Assembly: GCA_025331445.1 (NCBI GenBank) | Contig: JAIWNE010000039.1 | Location: 62,001 to 126,000 of the forward strand | Reading direction: 5' to 3' | DNA from: Blakeslea trispora | Lineage: Eukaryota > Mucoromycota > Mucoromycetes > Mucorales > Choanephoraceae | Length of the DNA: 64,000 nucleotides | Part shown: piece after piece, positions 37,456 through 49,845 of the stretch | Position numbering within the stretch: the first letter of the stretch is position 1 | Layout: each line of letters opens with the position of its first letter | Translations under genes and position numbers: made by a program | Notes under the pieces: model-generated | Databases searched by the model: none | What the model saw: the letters and a program-made list of their open reading frames with translations, nothing else | Told to the model about the DNA's origin: nothing

Positions 37456-39244
37456 AAAAAAATCATTCATTGACACTCTATAAATTATGCCGTGAGCTCA
37501 ACTTGTATTTATTTACTTCGCATTGTATGAGTTGTATAGGCTTTTCTGTCTTATAGTCTATAATTAACTGAAGAATAGAACTCTCTAAAATATAAAGAAC
37601 TGGTTAGTCAACAACGTTTAAGTAATCTACTAGTATAAACAGTTTGAAAGAGAGCAGTTTGTATTCGCGTCTTTTCAAGGTTTTTACATCCTACATTTTC
37701 AAGTCGATCGCCTAAATGCTTTGTGATGAAGTTTAAAGAAGCGTGAAGTAAGTTGCATAATTCATGAGTTTATTTTTTCAAGTTGGCTTTCTGGATACAC
37801 AAAACCAGACGGATTTTCAAATTTTCTTCCCAAAAAGTATTTTTCTTCAAGACTCACTCCGCTCTAAAATCAATGAGACTTGGGACTGAGTCACAGCTTT
37901 TTTTGAAAAAATACCCTCTCAGTAACATTTGCAGCTCTTTAACTTGAAATTCAGACAATTTGACGCATAAAATTGAGTGAATAAAATATTAATGTTTGAC
38001 AAATATGCATGGATATTGATAAATGGCAAATAAGATAAAAACAACAGAAAAAGAAGAAAAGCAAATAAAATGTAATGGAGTAGTGGCAGAACGATATCAA
38101 AGGTTGCTTACTGTAAAACCCTAAAGTCACCTTTCAAGGTATCTCATTAAAAAGGGTGCATTGCCTCTTTTCCATTATCATGTTTCTATCTATCCCAACA
38201 CTACACACTTCCAATAGTCTCAAAATTCATAATGGAGTTAAATTTGCCCAAGATGATTCAGTGCTCTATCTGTTTTAAACAGAAGGTTATTCCACTACAA
38301 ATCCCTAATCTCATCTATAGACTCTGTCTTTTATGTTTATCTGCTTTTTAATTTGTACTTTTCTGCCTAAAGTAGAATAGAATAAAGACATTTAGAGTAC
38401 TTGAAGTGGAGCAAGAAATTGATTGTACCAATAAAATCTGTTCATCTCATCAACCATCAAATCTACTCAATTGAAAGAATACATGATCCTTATCTTAATT
38501 AACCTAGTAATATGCGGGCTTGGAAGCAGTAAGCTAGCTCGATTATCAAATGTACTTGATATTATATAGTGATGAGTATGAGGCACACAGCAAACATTTC
38601 CCTTTACTTCGGCTCTAGATATCGTTGGTTTAAATTTTGTGGGCACAGTAACCAATAGTTAAGCATTTTGAAGCCTGCTTGTAAGACAGGATTCAAAGAT
38701 GGGCTTAACATTGAGCAGGACAAGTCACATTGCTTGGATGCAACATGCGTATTAAACTATCAACGACCTAGTATAATTGGAGAGATGTATCATTTGGCTC
38801 GTTTTTAAAAAGCTACAAAGTCTAACGTGTTTCCTGTTAGCCTTGTCGATTAGACAATGGCTTTGTCCGGTCAAACACTGTTGATATTCGGCACATTAAA
38901 ATCACTATATACGATACGCGGAGATGGTAGCAAATTAGACAACTGAAAGGCAAGCAGACAAATGAGTTGCTTGTCAAGTTTAACATACAAATCATACTAC
39001 TATGGATAGCTTCAAAAATTGTGTGTTCAAACTAGGCAAAACTCTACAGTAAACCGAATAAATGAAGTCAGATAGCAACTTGACTCTCAAGCAACCAGGT
39101 CTCGAATAAAAAAAAAGATGTCTTTATTCTTTTCATATCTAATGAAAGGTGTATCAACATACAGGAATGAAGCAAACAGTTAGAATCAGTGTTTAGACAT
39201 ATGGTATAAGATCAGTTGGTATTATGATACAAAGTTTTCCCTCT
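37456..39244. other. Intergenic region
   Basis: About 1.8 kb between the Crypton and the LIM gene. There are no supported ORFs or RNA genes. It contains the candidate right-hand Crypton flank at 37,770-37,930. Confidence 0.45.
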
Positions 39245-41055
39245 CTAGACAATGCAAGTTCTGCAATACACTAGGGATTCGCCTTGTAAGCCTTGCCTCA
39301 TCTTGGCAGCTGAGTCAAGTTGCTTAGAACATTTAACACATGACAGGCATTTCTTGTGCCATCGGCTAGCAAAAGGACCCGGCACATCATCCATGATAGA
39401 TATGTTTCCTCTGCACCGGGGACACATTTTTGACCCTCCTAGCTTAGGTAATACTCGGTGCAATGGTTGCCGGGTTCGGTCTAAATTTGCTCCTACGGAA
39501 GATGGTGACGGTGGCGGCATGGTTTGTTTTGGCTCGACGAAAGATGTATGGCAAGGCTCACAGTAAGGCTTCTGATTGACTTCAAAAATCGGTTGACCAA
39601 ATCCTAACTTACATCCTCTACCAAAGCATTTGAAGCAGCCAAAATGATACATTTTGCCATTGAATTGGAAAGCATCTTGTTGAATGATTCCTTGGCAGCC
39701 TGAGCAGAGCAGGTCACATTGCGCATGGTAGAAAGAGTGACCGTCGGTAGCACACTCACCATTCTTGAAAGGTTGATGGCATTTGCTACAAACAAAACAA
39801 GGTTTGTGAAACCATGCATATTGAGATGATCCCAAAGGAATCTTGACTTTCTTTTGCGAACTGTTGCCTAGTGGAAGTTGGCATGAATGGCATGGTCGCT
39901 GAGAAAGAGATGAAGGACGTTTTTCTGCCAGAGTGGCTTCTGAGCTTGAATGGTTTATAGCAGAAGAAGCAGCTGGTGATAATCTTGAGCCTTGCACAGT
40001 AGGTGTAGATCCAGCAGGTGGCGTAAACATGGTAGTCAACTGACATGATGTACGATGTCTACGTGATAGCAAATCAGCTGAGATCTCATTTTCTATATCT
40101 TCCTTTGGTGAAGGTGTTCTGGTCAATGGTGGAGTCTTTGGCTGAAACAAGTCATGCTCAAGTCGTGGCCTTTGAAAAGAAGGTGGTGTAGAAGAGGTGG
40201 CGGAAGAGACACTCAATCTCATAAAGCTTGAATCGAGACTGGTAGACTCAGGGACTTTACCCCTTAGCTTTGGGCTTGCAAATGAAGTATTTCTTTGTCC
40301 GGCTTGACTCATAAAACAAGTTTCGCAGCATGGTCTATCTTGTAAGTCGACCAACGGATTGGCTTCTAATTTCTCTTTGCAATTGAAACAAACAAAGCAA
40401 CTTGTGTGCCATATCTTTTTGGCATATTCGATAAAATTGTCTGTATCGGCAACTGGACTTTTACATGTAGGACTAGAAGGTAAAATGAAATGAGTATTTT
40501 TTTTCATAGCTAGAAAGCAAAGAAAAGCATAAAGAAAAAAAAACGCCATACCATTCTCCTTTGTTGAATAACTTCAAGTGACACTCTTTGCAATACACTA
40601 GGCCATCTTCTAGGATCCGAGTAGATAATTGCTCCAAGTCTTTGCTACAGCAGGTGCAAAGTTGCTTTGTTTTTGCTGTCTTGGGAACAAAAGGGCTATC
40701 ATAGAATATAGATTGCGTCACAGGAATGCGTTTCGCCGAAGGCGATTTATTCGGCAACTCTTCGGGAGCTAGTATCGTGCCTGCATATCTATTGAACATT
40801 TCATTGTTGACAAACAAATTAACTTTCTCCCTTTTTTGTTTTTAAAAAACGAAGACTTACTGTAACTGCCAGCGGTCTACAATTGAGATACTGCTATCTG
40901 CCACTAAACAGCTTATCGTTGACTCTAAACATTGTGTGGTGTCAAGACAAGATATACAAGAATATTTCATGTTCTTCTTATTTACCAACAGATCTTCCGC
41001 CACATCTTTTACATTTTCCTGAAGTAATTTCACCACAGCGTTGACAAAATCCCAT
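39245..41055 (-). CDS. Four-LIM-domain protein, paxillin-like
   Basis: Four exons (41055-40986, 40924-40861, 40788-40552, 40472-39245) give 532 residues. The N-terminus MGFCQRCGEITSGKCKRCGG is a short zinc-binding CxxC motif. LIM domains follow: one near residue 110 (joined CPTCKSP...HTSCFVCFNCKEKL...CCETCF), two in tandem (CHSCQLPLG...FHKPCFVCSKCHQPF and CDLLCSGCQGIIQQ...CEPCHTSF), and a last one (CPRCRGNISIMD...HKKCLSCVKCSKQL...CRTC) ending at the C-terminus. The linker between the first and second is serine/proline-rich. Fungal proteins of this type (Pxl1, Lim-only) act at the septum and polarity sites with Rho signalling; there is no RhoGAP domain, so it is not Lrg1/Rga. The precise orthology is open. 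Confidence 0.82.
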
Positions 41056-42544
41056 CTTCTGACTGATGACTATAATACAGGCTTTGCTTTAATGAAGAAG
41101 AAGAAAAAGCAAATGATAAAGCGAAAAAAAAGTAAAGAAAAGAAAAGAAAACATCCCTACATCAAGTGGTTTGATACAATAAGAATGGTAAATTCGGTTA
41201 CTTTGAGAAGTTAAATGTCCGTAACCGAAAAAGACAAAAAATCAAAAACATTAATCCAAAAATGATCGCCCCCTTTATACCCAGAAATTCTGTCCTTTTC
41301 AAATAAGAAAAAAGTGTCACAGCAAGTTAAACAACGAGTCTTTTTTTTTTGGACTTCAAGACGGTTAAAATGGATTGGTATTATAACACTAAATGGTTTG
41401 TCGCTTAGAACAATGAGTAAAGTTATATAGAATTATCAGTCGTTGTGGCACTACATGCCACAGTTGTTAGCCTGTGGCGTTCCAATGTCCCCTCTTGAAA
41501 ATGCTCGAAACTGATCAACTGAATCCAGTTTGGACAAATATGGAGGTAGACATATCTGTTGTGCCTTCTGGCAAAATTGATCTTTGGGGGTGTTGCTCAT
41601 ATCTGGGTCCCCATCGTGCTACAATTGGGAAAGGCGCTAGCAACACACAGCTTTCTTTTGCTGCTGACACTGCTACTGCTAGTACTTCCTCTTTGTTGTC
41701 ATCTGGTGTTCAGCACACTGATGTTTCTACTTCTGTTTCCCTGGTGAGAGATTCACTTTCTGCTTTCGTTTTTTTTTGTGTCATTCTTCTGAGGATGATA
41801 TGGAGATAGATGAGCACACGACCGAATCTACAAAAAGCGCTGTTGTGTATGTCTTATCCGACAGTGGGACCACGCTTAGTGTGGTTCACCCTTCTTTCTT
41901 CTTTTTTCTTTCTCTCTTGATCCCGCTCCTAACAATGCGCAATTGGAACAGTGTAGCATGCAACTTTTTTACGATAGAAAAAGATGATCAGAACCATACT
42001 TAAAAAGTTTTCAGTGCACTTTCGATGAAGGATGATATATCATTCATCATTAGCCTGGATTCGATACTTTGTTTAGGTATCTCAATTCATGGCTTAGTTG
42101 CCACTTGGCTTCAAGCTATAAGACCAATTACAATCTGTCCTGTTGATCCTTAAGAAGTGAATAACTCTGTCAAAGCCGGTACAGTGAGTTCATCTGTTGA
42201 AAAATTACGTTGCATGAATCAGTTACAGCCATTGCTGTATGCCAATGCTAATATAGACCTCGAGCTTACTTGGCTACCGGACTGTATGCATCAAGAAGAG
42301 TAGCAAAGAACAAAGAGTAGTACAGACGAAGAAACGGTTATAGAGCATGTAAATGACAGAAACGAAAACAATGCCCAAGATGGTTCAAAATCAATATAAA
42401 AAAGACACATTTCATCAAATTCATTATTCTCACTATATGATTGAATGTTTGCTTTTTTTTTCTATCTTTTGATTTCGACATTTTGACTGGCAGCCCTGAT
42501 CGGCTGAACACATTCAAAGAATTGTTATTTAACTTTTATTGATT
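41056..42544. other. Intergenic region with possible coding relic
   Basis: About 1.5 kb between the LIM and ankyrin genes. It holds the possible retroelement-like remnant (41,474-42,364) listed separately and otherwise nothing I can support. Confidence 0.45.
41474..42364 (+). pseudogene. Degenerate coding relic, possibly retroelement-derived
   Basis: Open stretches at 41474-41809 and 41776-42003 could be joined by an intron (donor near 41742, acceptor near 41795) into a serine/threonine-rich segment. This continues as DEHTTESTKSAVVYVLSDSGTTLSVVHPSFF. The DSG followed by hydrophobics resembles the active site of retroelement aspartic proteases (D-S/T-G). Downstream, in other frames and with stops, lie further long stretches ending in NQLQPLLYANANIDLE. 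I read this as an old, broken protease/pol fragment, but no reverse transcriptase motif is present and the call is weak. It may equally be random sequence. Confidence 0.28.
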
Positions 42545-43208
42545 CTATTTGTTTTCTACTTGTTCTTTCTTGTCGTTGCTGCTACTACTGCTACCGGCAA
42601 GTTCTGTATAGCCTGTCTCAACAAACTGCTTGTCTTCTTCTAATGGTTCTTCTGGTTCTTCTTCAATCATTGTGTTCAAGAAGAATTCTGCGATTGCTTC
42701 ATGTTCTCTTTGTTGAGCTTCATAGATAGGTGTCAATTTCATGTTGTTTTTGATCTAGTATGTTACATAAGTATATTGCCTTATCTTCTTCAAATAGCTA
42801 TTAGCAAACCTACCTTACAATCACCACCATTTTCGACCAAGAGCTTGACTACTTCCAAGTGACCGTTGAGAGCAGCCCAATGAAGGGGTGTGTTGCCTTC
42901 ATTGTTCTTTGTGTTGACCAATTCAGCCTTCTTCTTATCATCCAAAGTAGAAAATTGCTCCAAGATGTATTTAACAATCTCTAGTCGTCGATATCCGGCC
43001 ATCATTCAGTTTACGCATTGTTATGGAACAAAAAGAGATTGTACTTACCAACATGATTGTTAGCACTAGCCATATGAATTGCTGTCTTGCCTGTATCATC
43101 TTTTTCAACAAAAAGCTCGGGAGAAGCCTTTAATTCCTTGAGATCATCGAGCTCTCCGGCACGAGAGAAATAAATAATATCATCGAGTAGTTCAGTGTGG
43201 TCAGCCAT
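42545..43208 (-). CDS. Ankyrin-repeat protein, Yar1-like
   Basis: Exons 43208-43049, 42980-42814 and 42754-42545 give 178 residues. Two to three ankyrin repeats are visible: [27 protein letters not shown] and [28 protein letters not shown], then [23 protein letters not shown] short acidic and serine-rich tail follows ([13 protein letters not shown], then SSSSSND). Length and architecture match Yar1, the chaperone that guards ribosomal protein Rps3 on its way to the nucleus; generic small ankyrin proteins are the alternative. The second exon starts at GA-GATTG after the AG at 42981, giving an unbroken repeat consensus. Confidence 0.75.
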
Positions 43209-44295
43209 ATTGAATGAAGAAATTAAGCAAAAAAAAAAGGAAAAAAAGACGTACCAAAAAAAAAAGAGGCTTTTGACATCCACTGGCTCTGAGTTGAAAT
43301 TCGCTTGGGGTTTAAGTTAATTTTTCTCTTTTTTTTTTTCATGATAAGCATGACAGTAAGCTTTTTGCTTGTTTGATTTAGAGTTATTTGGGCCTGGTGC
43401 TATGATGGGTAGTATGGATATAGAGCCATAATCTTTGACGGAAGTCAAAGCGCAAGAAGGTTTAATAGACACACTTATGTTTCTTTGAGAAGAATGATAT
43501 CGCGTCTCTTTTTTAAAATAAAAGATTTAATGAACAAAGATGGGATTATGTATTACATCCTTTAGCCTCAAGTAAAAAGAATAACGCATTATTACTGGAG
43601 ATAAGATGCTGCTATCAGATAACGGTAGTTTACAGTAAGCAAAAAAGAAAAGGATAGCCAAGAATATTTAAAATAACATTTTTTGACAAAGCACGCCGTT
43701 TGCTGTGCTTTTTCTGACTTGCCATAGCATTGGCTAAACGTATTTCCTGCTATTGTAACTTACTTTGTTACCAATATCAATATAGGGTTTTCTCTTTGAA
43801 GCTCTAGATAACATTTTTTGACGTATCTATCGATTTACGTATTCTCTCTCCTGTCTCATACATTTTCAGAAAATAGCAAGGTTGTCTGCAGAGCATATTG
43901 AAAAATTTATCTATTCATTTTTCCATGAGGAAAAAAGGGAATAACTCAATCTCTCACGACATACAAACTGTATAGCTTGTTTGGAGGGTATTGTACGTAG
44001 TTCAAAACTACCGTTTCAATAGCTGGATCAAATAGTAATGTCACTTGGACCAATATCTCATAAACACATAAAAAAGAGGAAAATAATTCAGTTGAGCAAA
44101 ATTGGCCTGTAAGAAATGCAACAAAGAGGAGCAGGGGTATAGGGGAAATATTTGCTCTCCTTTGAAGCCTTGTACAAGGCAATCGATTTTAATTCCAAAG
44201 AGATTGTGATTGTTTTTTATAGGGTTCGTTCTCTTCTCACCCTGTGTCATCAGAAGCCAATGATGGCTCCCAAAGCACTATTTATTACAAAGAAT
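43209..44295. other. Intergenic region
   Basis: About 1.1 kb between the ankyrin gene and RPL22. It holds an exact 14-bp direct repeat, TAACATTTTTTGAC, at 43,674 and 43,809. I see no supported gene. Confidence 0.45.
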
Positions 44296-44664
44296 TTATT
44301 CTTCGTCTTCGGCTTCTTCATCGTTGGCGATGTTGAAGTAACGGAGTTCGAAGGTTTGCTTGTCAGTGGCAATAACACGGAGCCAGTCACGGATTTGGTT
44401 CTTCTTCAAGAACTTCTTGGTCAAGTACTTGAGGTAACGCTTGGAGAAAGCAATGTTGGCAACAACGGTGATCTTGTTGTCAGCAGAACGAGAGATGGTA
44501 ACGGCTTCACCGAGGTTGTTGGTACGGCCATCAACCTTGATACGGTCGTGGAGGTACTTTTCGAAGGCAGCGGCATCGAAGATCTTGTCGTTGGCAGGAG
44601 CAGAACAGTCAATGATGAACTTGGACTTCTTGACAGCAGCGGTGGAGGTCTTGACGGGAGCCAT
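44296..44664 (-). CDS. RPL22: 60S ribosomal protein L22 (eL22)
   Basis: This is a single-exon reading frame of 122 residues, the family's normal length. [42 protein letters not shown] and the [26 protein letters not shown] block are the conserved eL22 core, followed by [18 protein letters not shown] with the typical acidic tail. It is a structural protein of the large subunit. The leader is pyrimidine-rich. A donor-like GTAAGTTT at 44,903 (minus strand) with a CAG at about 44,711 suggests a roughly 190-bp intron in the 5' UTR, as is common for ribosomal-protein genes; this is inference. I start at the ATG at 44664. Confidence 0.95.
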   Translation of the reverse strand: MAPVKTSTAAVKKSKFIIDCSAPANDKIFDAAAFEKYLHDRIKVDGRTNNLGEAVTISRSADNKITVVANIAFSKRYLKYLTKKFLKKNQIRDWLRVIATDKQTFELRYFNIANDEEAEDEE

Positions 44665-45217
44665 TTTTGTAATGAAAAGAAAAGTGAGAGAAAGAAACAA
44701 AAATTTTGCCTGGTCGAAATCGCCTTTTATTTGCCTCCCAAACAAAGATAAAAAAAAATTTTTTTCTCTCACTCGAAAAAGAATGCGACTTGATTTCCTT
44801 TTTACAAGTGGCTTTAAGAAATTTTTCATTATTTTGGTTCCTGGAAATTAGAATCGGCCTTTTTTTGTGTTCGACCTGACTGACTTTTAAATACGAAACT
44901 TACCTGTTAAAGACACTATGGAAGAAGGAAAGTGAATGACAACCTTAATCGGACCACAAGGCAGCAAAGAGGAATAACATGTTTGCTCCAATAGCACCAG
45001 GTTATAGAGAGCATGCAATCAAATCATTGGATTATCCATTGAATCAACCCGTGACAAAGAAGGGTGAACATACACATGTGTATTTTAGGTTACATCGCTT
45101 AATTGTCAAATAGGCAATGACACATATAAATCAGACATGCAAATTCCATTTTTCATTTAAAATATTTTCTTTTTCTTCTTTTTACTTATTTCTTCGTATA
45201 TACATTTTCAAGTTATT
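44665..45217. other. Divergent promoter region between RPL22 and PPN1
   Basis: This region holds the probable RPL22 5' UTR intron and promoter on the minus strand and the PPN1 promoter on the plus strand. A 45-codon ORF at 44,979-45,113 on the plus strand (starting MFAPIAPGYREH) has no recognisable family and may be chance. Confidence 0.4.
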
Positions 45218-46916
45218 ATGCTGCAGGCGTTTCTTCTGTCTGTGATATCGATTTCCTGCATTGTGTTGGGTTGGCAGTACTTTAATCCAAGGTCTCACCC
45301 AACAATGATTGATCTTGCCGAAAGTCGCTTTGGTATATCCTCAGTACCTTATTCATCTTGGCATATTGGACAACAACATCACATATCAACAGAATCAAGA
45401 AAACAACATGGTTATTTTCTTCATATCACTGATATGCATGTAAGCTGCGCCAACAAAGTAAAAATAAAGTCGAATATGAAACTGATTTCAGTCTTTGTTT
45501 GTTTTTCTTTATTTACCTATCGATTCTAGATAGACGAAGATTATCTCGAAGGTGCCACATCGGATTCTGCTTGTCATCGTTTATCTCATTCTTTACAGAC
45601 ACTTAAAAAGTCAAAGCTAGCTGGTAAATATGGCACTGTCGGAGCACAATGCGATGCACCAGTTATTTTGGCTCAAGAAACGCTGGATTGGATTTCAGAA
45701 AATTGGAAGGATAAACTTGACTTTGTCATTTGGACTGGCGATAATGCAAAGTAAGCATCTCTTTTTTGAATCACTATTTTTTTTTTTTTACTCAAAAGAA
45801 CCAAAATGTAGGCATGATTGGGATAAAAAGAAAGGCCGCAAACGACGAGATGTGTTTGGCCTTAACCAGCGTGTCACTGATATGGTATTGGATACTTTTT
45901 GGGATGCTAAAATACCTGTTATTCCAAGCTTTGGTAACAATGATGTATTTCCTCACAATCAAATTGCTGGCCCCGAAGTGGATGGTGACCTGCTTTCATT
46001 CTACGAGCGATTATGGCGAACTTGGATCCCTACAGATCAACGTACTACATTCCGTCAAGGTGGTTATTTTAGTATACAGGTCGTTCCAGGCATTCAAGTT
46101 ATCACGTTGAACTCGATGTACTTCTTTATTCGAAACAAAGCTGTGCGCAACTGCCTTCATCCTCAAAGTCCCGCGGCTCAAGAAATGAAATGGTTTGAAG
46201 AGCAATTGAAAAAGGCTAGACACAACAAGCATAAGGTATATGTCATTGGACACGTTCCTCCTTCCCCTAGAGATTACAAGGAAAGTTGTCTATCAGATTA
46301 CTTGCGGATTACAACAGATTTCAGTGATGTAATCCTCGGCCAATTTTTCGCTCATATGAATATTGATCATTTCCTAATGTATGGAAAAGAAACGACAAGT
46401 TCAAAAACTCTCAACGCTACTGCTTTGGACAGTGACGACGACCATCACATGTTCCATACTGCCCGCAACATTAACGCTTATGTTGACTGGCTGCATACAA
46501 TGTATGAAGAGATTGAGCCACCTCGTGAAGATAAGCGCGGTACGCCAGAAGAGCCTCAGCTTCCTTTTACTGTGATTCAAGTATCTCCTTCCGTTTTACC
46601 CGTTTATAATCCATCGATTCGTATTTACCAGTATGAGATCAATGAAAAGAGCAACAAGCATGGCACAAAGCCATATGGAACCCTCTTGGGCTATGAACAA
46701 TATTTCGCTGATCTAAGTAAATGGAACGCACCCCATAAGAATGGTCCTTTACAATATGAATTAGAATACTCTACCCAAGAAGCATATGGGATGGAAGATT
46801 TATCAGCCGAGTCTTACTTTCAACTAGCCAAGTCAATGGTGGAGCCAACACCTGAAGGAAGTCAGCTATGGGCTACTTATCGAAACCATATGCTTGTAAG
46901 AACACACAAGTTCTAA
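45218..46916 (+). CDS. PPN1: Endopolyphosphatase (vacuolar)
   Basis: Three exons (45218-45439, 45530-45750, 45812-46916) give 515 residues. An N-terminal signal-anchor (residues 2-20) places the enzyme in the vacuolar lumen as a type II protein. The calcineurin-like metal sites are all visible: ITDMH (D-x-H), WTGDNAKHD, GNNDVFPHN, and GHVPPSP; the final GHMNIDHF motif of the yeast enzyme reads FAHMNIDHF here, so one glycine is replaced by alanine. The enzyme cuts long polyphosphate chains internally. Fungal homologues have a longer, proteolytically processed tail; this one ends shortly after the domain at HMLVRTHKF. It is functionally linked with the SPX-VTC protein 6 kb downstream. Confidence 0.93.
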
Positions 46917-47181
46917 TTCAGCCTATTGACTCCCTCCTATACACAATTTTTCTTCTTCTTCCACACCATGTATATATATATACCTATTAAACCTTGTTTT
47001 AGCCTATCAAAGCAAAAAGAGAAGACATAGCTTCTAGATGCGATAGGCTAGTTTGTAACAAAATTTATATTCAATTTTGAATTGTAAAAATCAAAAGATA
47101 TAAAACAACTGTACTATATATGGAGATAATGTATGTGTATGTATAAATGTGTATGTATATATGTATGAGTTTGTATACATC

Positions 47182-48460
47182 TTAAATATGAGTCTTGCTC
47201 AATTGCTCAGCCAATGCATCACCTTCCTTGGCCTCTAATTTAGTGGTGGGTTCTTTAGATTCAGCTTCTTCGGCTTCCTTAACAAGCTCTTCCTCTTCTT
47301 CTTCCTCTTCTTCCTCTTCCTCATCGCTGTCAATCTCTTCCATGTCATCTAATTCGTCCAAAGCATCTTCATGATCCCAAGAGGAAAGAGCCTCCTTCAA
47401 GACTTCAACTACTTCAGCATCTTCTTCAAATCGATTACCGTTCAACTCAAGCTTCTCAAGTGCACTCAAATGAGACTTGATAGTCTCAGCCAAGATATGA
47501 ATACCATCAGCTTGAATTTCATTGTATTGCAACAACAACTCCTTCACTTGCTTGTTTTCTCCACGAGCAAGTGCCTCAAAGACAGCAATACCACCACGTC
47601 TGCTCAACAAACAGTCAGATACATTCAGGATTTCCAGTTGAGGCCAGCTAGGCAAAGCAGCAGCCAAAGCCTTGGAGCCCTTGACGGTAAATGTGTTGTC
47701 TTGGAGATCAAGATGCTTCAGGTTCTTACAGTCACGCAAACCTTGAACAATAGTACGAATACCATCAGGACGAATACCATTTTGAGGCATACGGACAACT
47801 TCTAAAGTACCATGAGATGAAAAGGCACGAGCCAAGGCTTGAGAAGAACCATCTTCAAGACGGTTACGACCACAGATGATGGTACGGAGAGGACTGGCAC
47901 GGTTTTCGGCCTTGGCATTATCAGCACATGCTTGAAGAGCTTGAGCAACCATAGCACCGCCACCTAAACCAAGACCATTGTTGTTGAGACGAAGTGTATG
48001 AAGTGTCTTTGTGTTGGACAGAAAGTCGATCAAAGGGCGAGCACCAGCAGGGCCAAAGGCGTTGTCAGAAAGATCGAGTTCGAGTAAATCTACTTGTTCA
48101 AAGGCATCACACAAAGCCTTAAGAGCAAGAGGGATTTCGTCTAACAAACGACCTGTGAAGATGTCAGACAAGAGTGCTTGCTATATATTAAGTTAAATAA
48201 AGCCATAAGTATATGTTATGATCATAGCAGTCAGCTCATACCTTCAAGTGAGTCTTTGATTTGAGAGCTTCACCTAAGGCTTGACTAGCTTCGACACCGA
48301 GGGTGTTACCACTAAGCTTGATGACCTGAAGATTGTCCATTTGGTTGATGGTATCGACAAATTCTTGAACATCAGCAGCTGTATTAAGCTTGAGGCCTTT
48401 TCCGACAATAGAAAAGACAGTGTTGTTTTCGAGAGTATATTCGTTAATAGGTGTGCTCAT
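47182..48460 (-). CDS. RNA1: Ran GTPase-activating protein (RanGAP)
   Basis: Two exons (48460-48242, 48180-47182) give 405 residues, the length of fungal Rna1p. The protein is a leucine-rich-repeat crescent of about eleven repeats (for example LLELDLSDNAFGPAGARPL, HTLRLNNNGLGLGGG, LKHLDLQDNTFTVKGSKAL, KELLLQYNEIQADGI, LEKLELNGNRFEED), followed by an acidic tail (DEEEEEEEEEEEEEL). It stimulates GTP hydrolysis by Ran in the cytoplasm, setting the gradient that drives nuclear transport, including that by exportin-T in this window. The CGRNRLEDGS repeat is the conserved Rna1p segment. The acidic tail and lack of a SUMO-target C-domain are as in fungi. Confidence 0.95.
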
Positions 48461-49845
48461 TATAAAAATACAAGTAAAAGCAAAAAAAAAAAATCTGTTC
48501 GCGTGGTTTTATTTTTGGGTTTCTTTCCCCTTAAATCCATATAAGATGTATGCGCATATAAATACATGAAAAAGTATCCTCTCAAGTGTTTGAGAGAGTG
48601 TGTATGCGAGTGTGCTAAATGACTGAGAAAAGAGAGTTCTTGAGGTCGCTTACTTAAAGGCAATCTTATGACAAGAAAACTTCTTGAAAGACAAAATTCG
48701 TTTATCCCTGGAGACTAGATCTGACAGATCTGAAGTATCACAAAGATTCTACAGTCTCAGTAAATCACTTTAACAAATGCTTGGTAGACTAATCTTGTTA
48801 AAAATATTTTGTATGTATGTGTACAGCGACTAATCTTGATTGAATTACATCTATATCTATTTAAATGCATACGATAGCTTCGAAACTTCTCTTTTTTTTT
48901 TCTAAAAGCAACAGTCTTGCATAGTTCTTTGGTTAAGTTTTAATGCAATTGAATTTGATATAGCCATACGAATGTGCTCAAAACTCTTCTACTTTGAAGA
49001 GGCACTGGCATAAGGCGAAAATAGCTTTTGCTAGACATGATTGGTTAGCCACTAAGTTACGACTATTCCCTAATCTTAAATGGGCTCAAGAGAAGTTCAA
49101 TATACGCATTGGCCTCACGTCGGCTACTTTTTGAAACTAACCTGCCTCTAACCTCCAACAGTTTCCTTTGAAAGAGTTTTTCAGTGAATTGAATATTCCT
49201 GAATACTTTTCTTTATAGATCAAGATGGGAGGTAATTCTAAGACGCTCATTTGGATTTTAGGAAATCCAAATTAAAAAAATAAATAAACAAAAAGAAGGT
49301 CTATGGACGAGGCTAGAGAAACTTGCTGCTCAGAGAGAGTATTTCAAGTAGCAAGTCAATTTGGAGAAGGGCATCGAAATCAAATAAAGTTTACATTTTG
49401 ATAGCACAAAAGAAGAGACAATGCACCATCTTCAATGTGTTACATTGGAAAGTGATTTACTGATCAAACTGCAATTAGTTTTCATAAATCACACTTTCAT
49501 TGCTTTCTCTTTTTTTTTGCTATCATACCTCTCCATAATATTGATCTTGACTTCTCTGTCGTTTATCAGCATCCATACTTAGCTTGTCTAAAACAATGAG
49601 AAACAGAGACTTTCTTGATGAAGCAAATAGAAAGGCTAACTATTGCCACAATATTCATTCAAAAAAATAATATATAAATTCGGTTTTAAAAAGAAAAAAA
49701 AAACCAATATTGAGACTCTCCTTAAATAGTGCGTAAAAGAATGCCTTGTTTCCACATACTTAATTAACTGAATATTTGCCTGAAATATTATCTCTTTATT
49801 ATTATTATTCTTTGCGTGCACATATAAACCAACGAAAAAAAAAGT
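48461..49845. other. Intergenic region
   Basis: About 1.4 kb without a supported gene. Copy B of the diverged dispersed repeat lies at 49,298-49,440. An exact palindrome, TAGATCTGACAGATCTGA-like, is seen near 48,716-48,735 (two AGATCTG cores) but has no assigned role. Confidence 0.4.
49298..49440 (+). repeat. Diverged dispersed repeat, copy B
   Basis: This is the partner of 12,932-13,090 in the same orientation. The clearest shared blocks are AGGGCATCGAAATCAAATAA and GAAGAGACAATGCACC (49,414-49,429). No open frame survives. See copy A for the likely origin. Confidence 0.5.
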
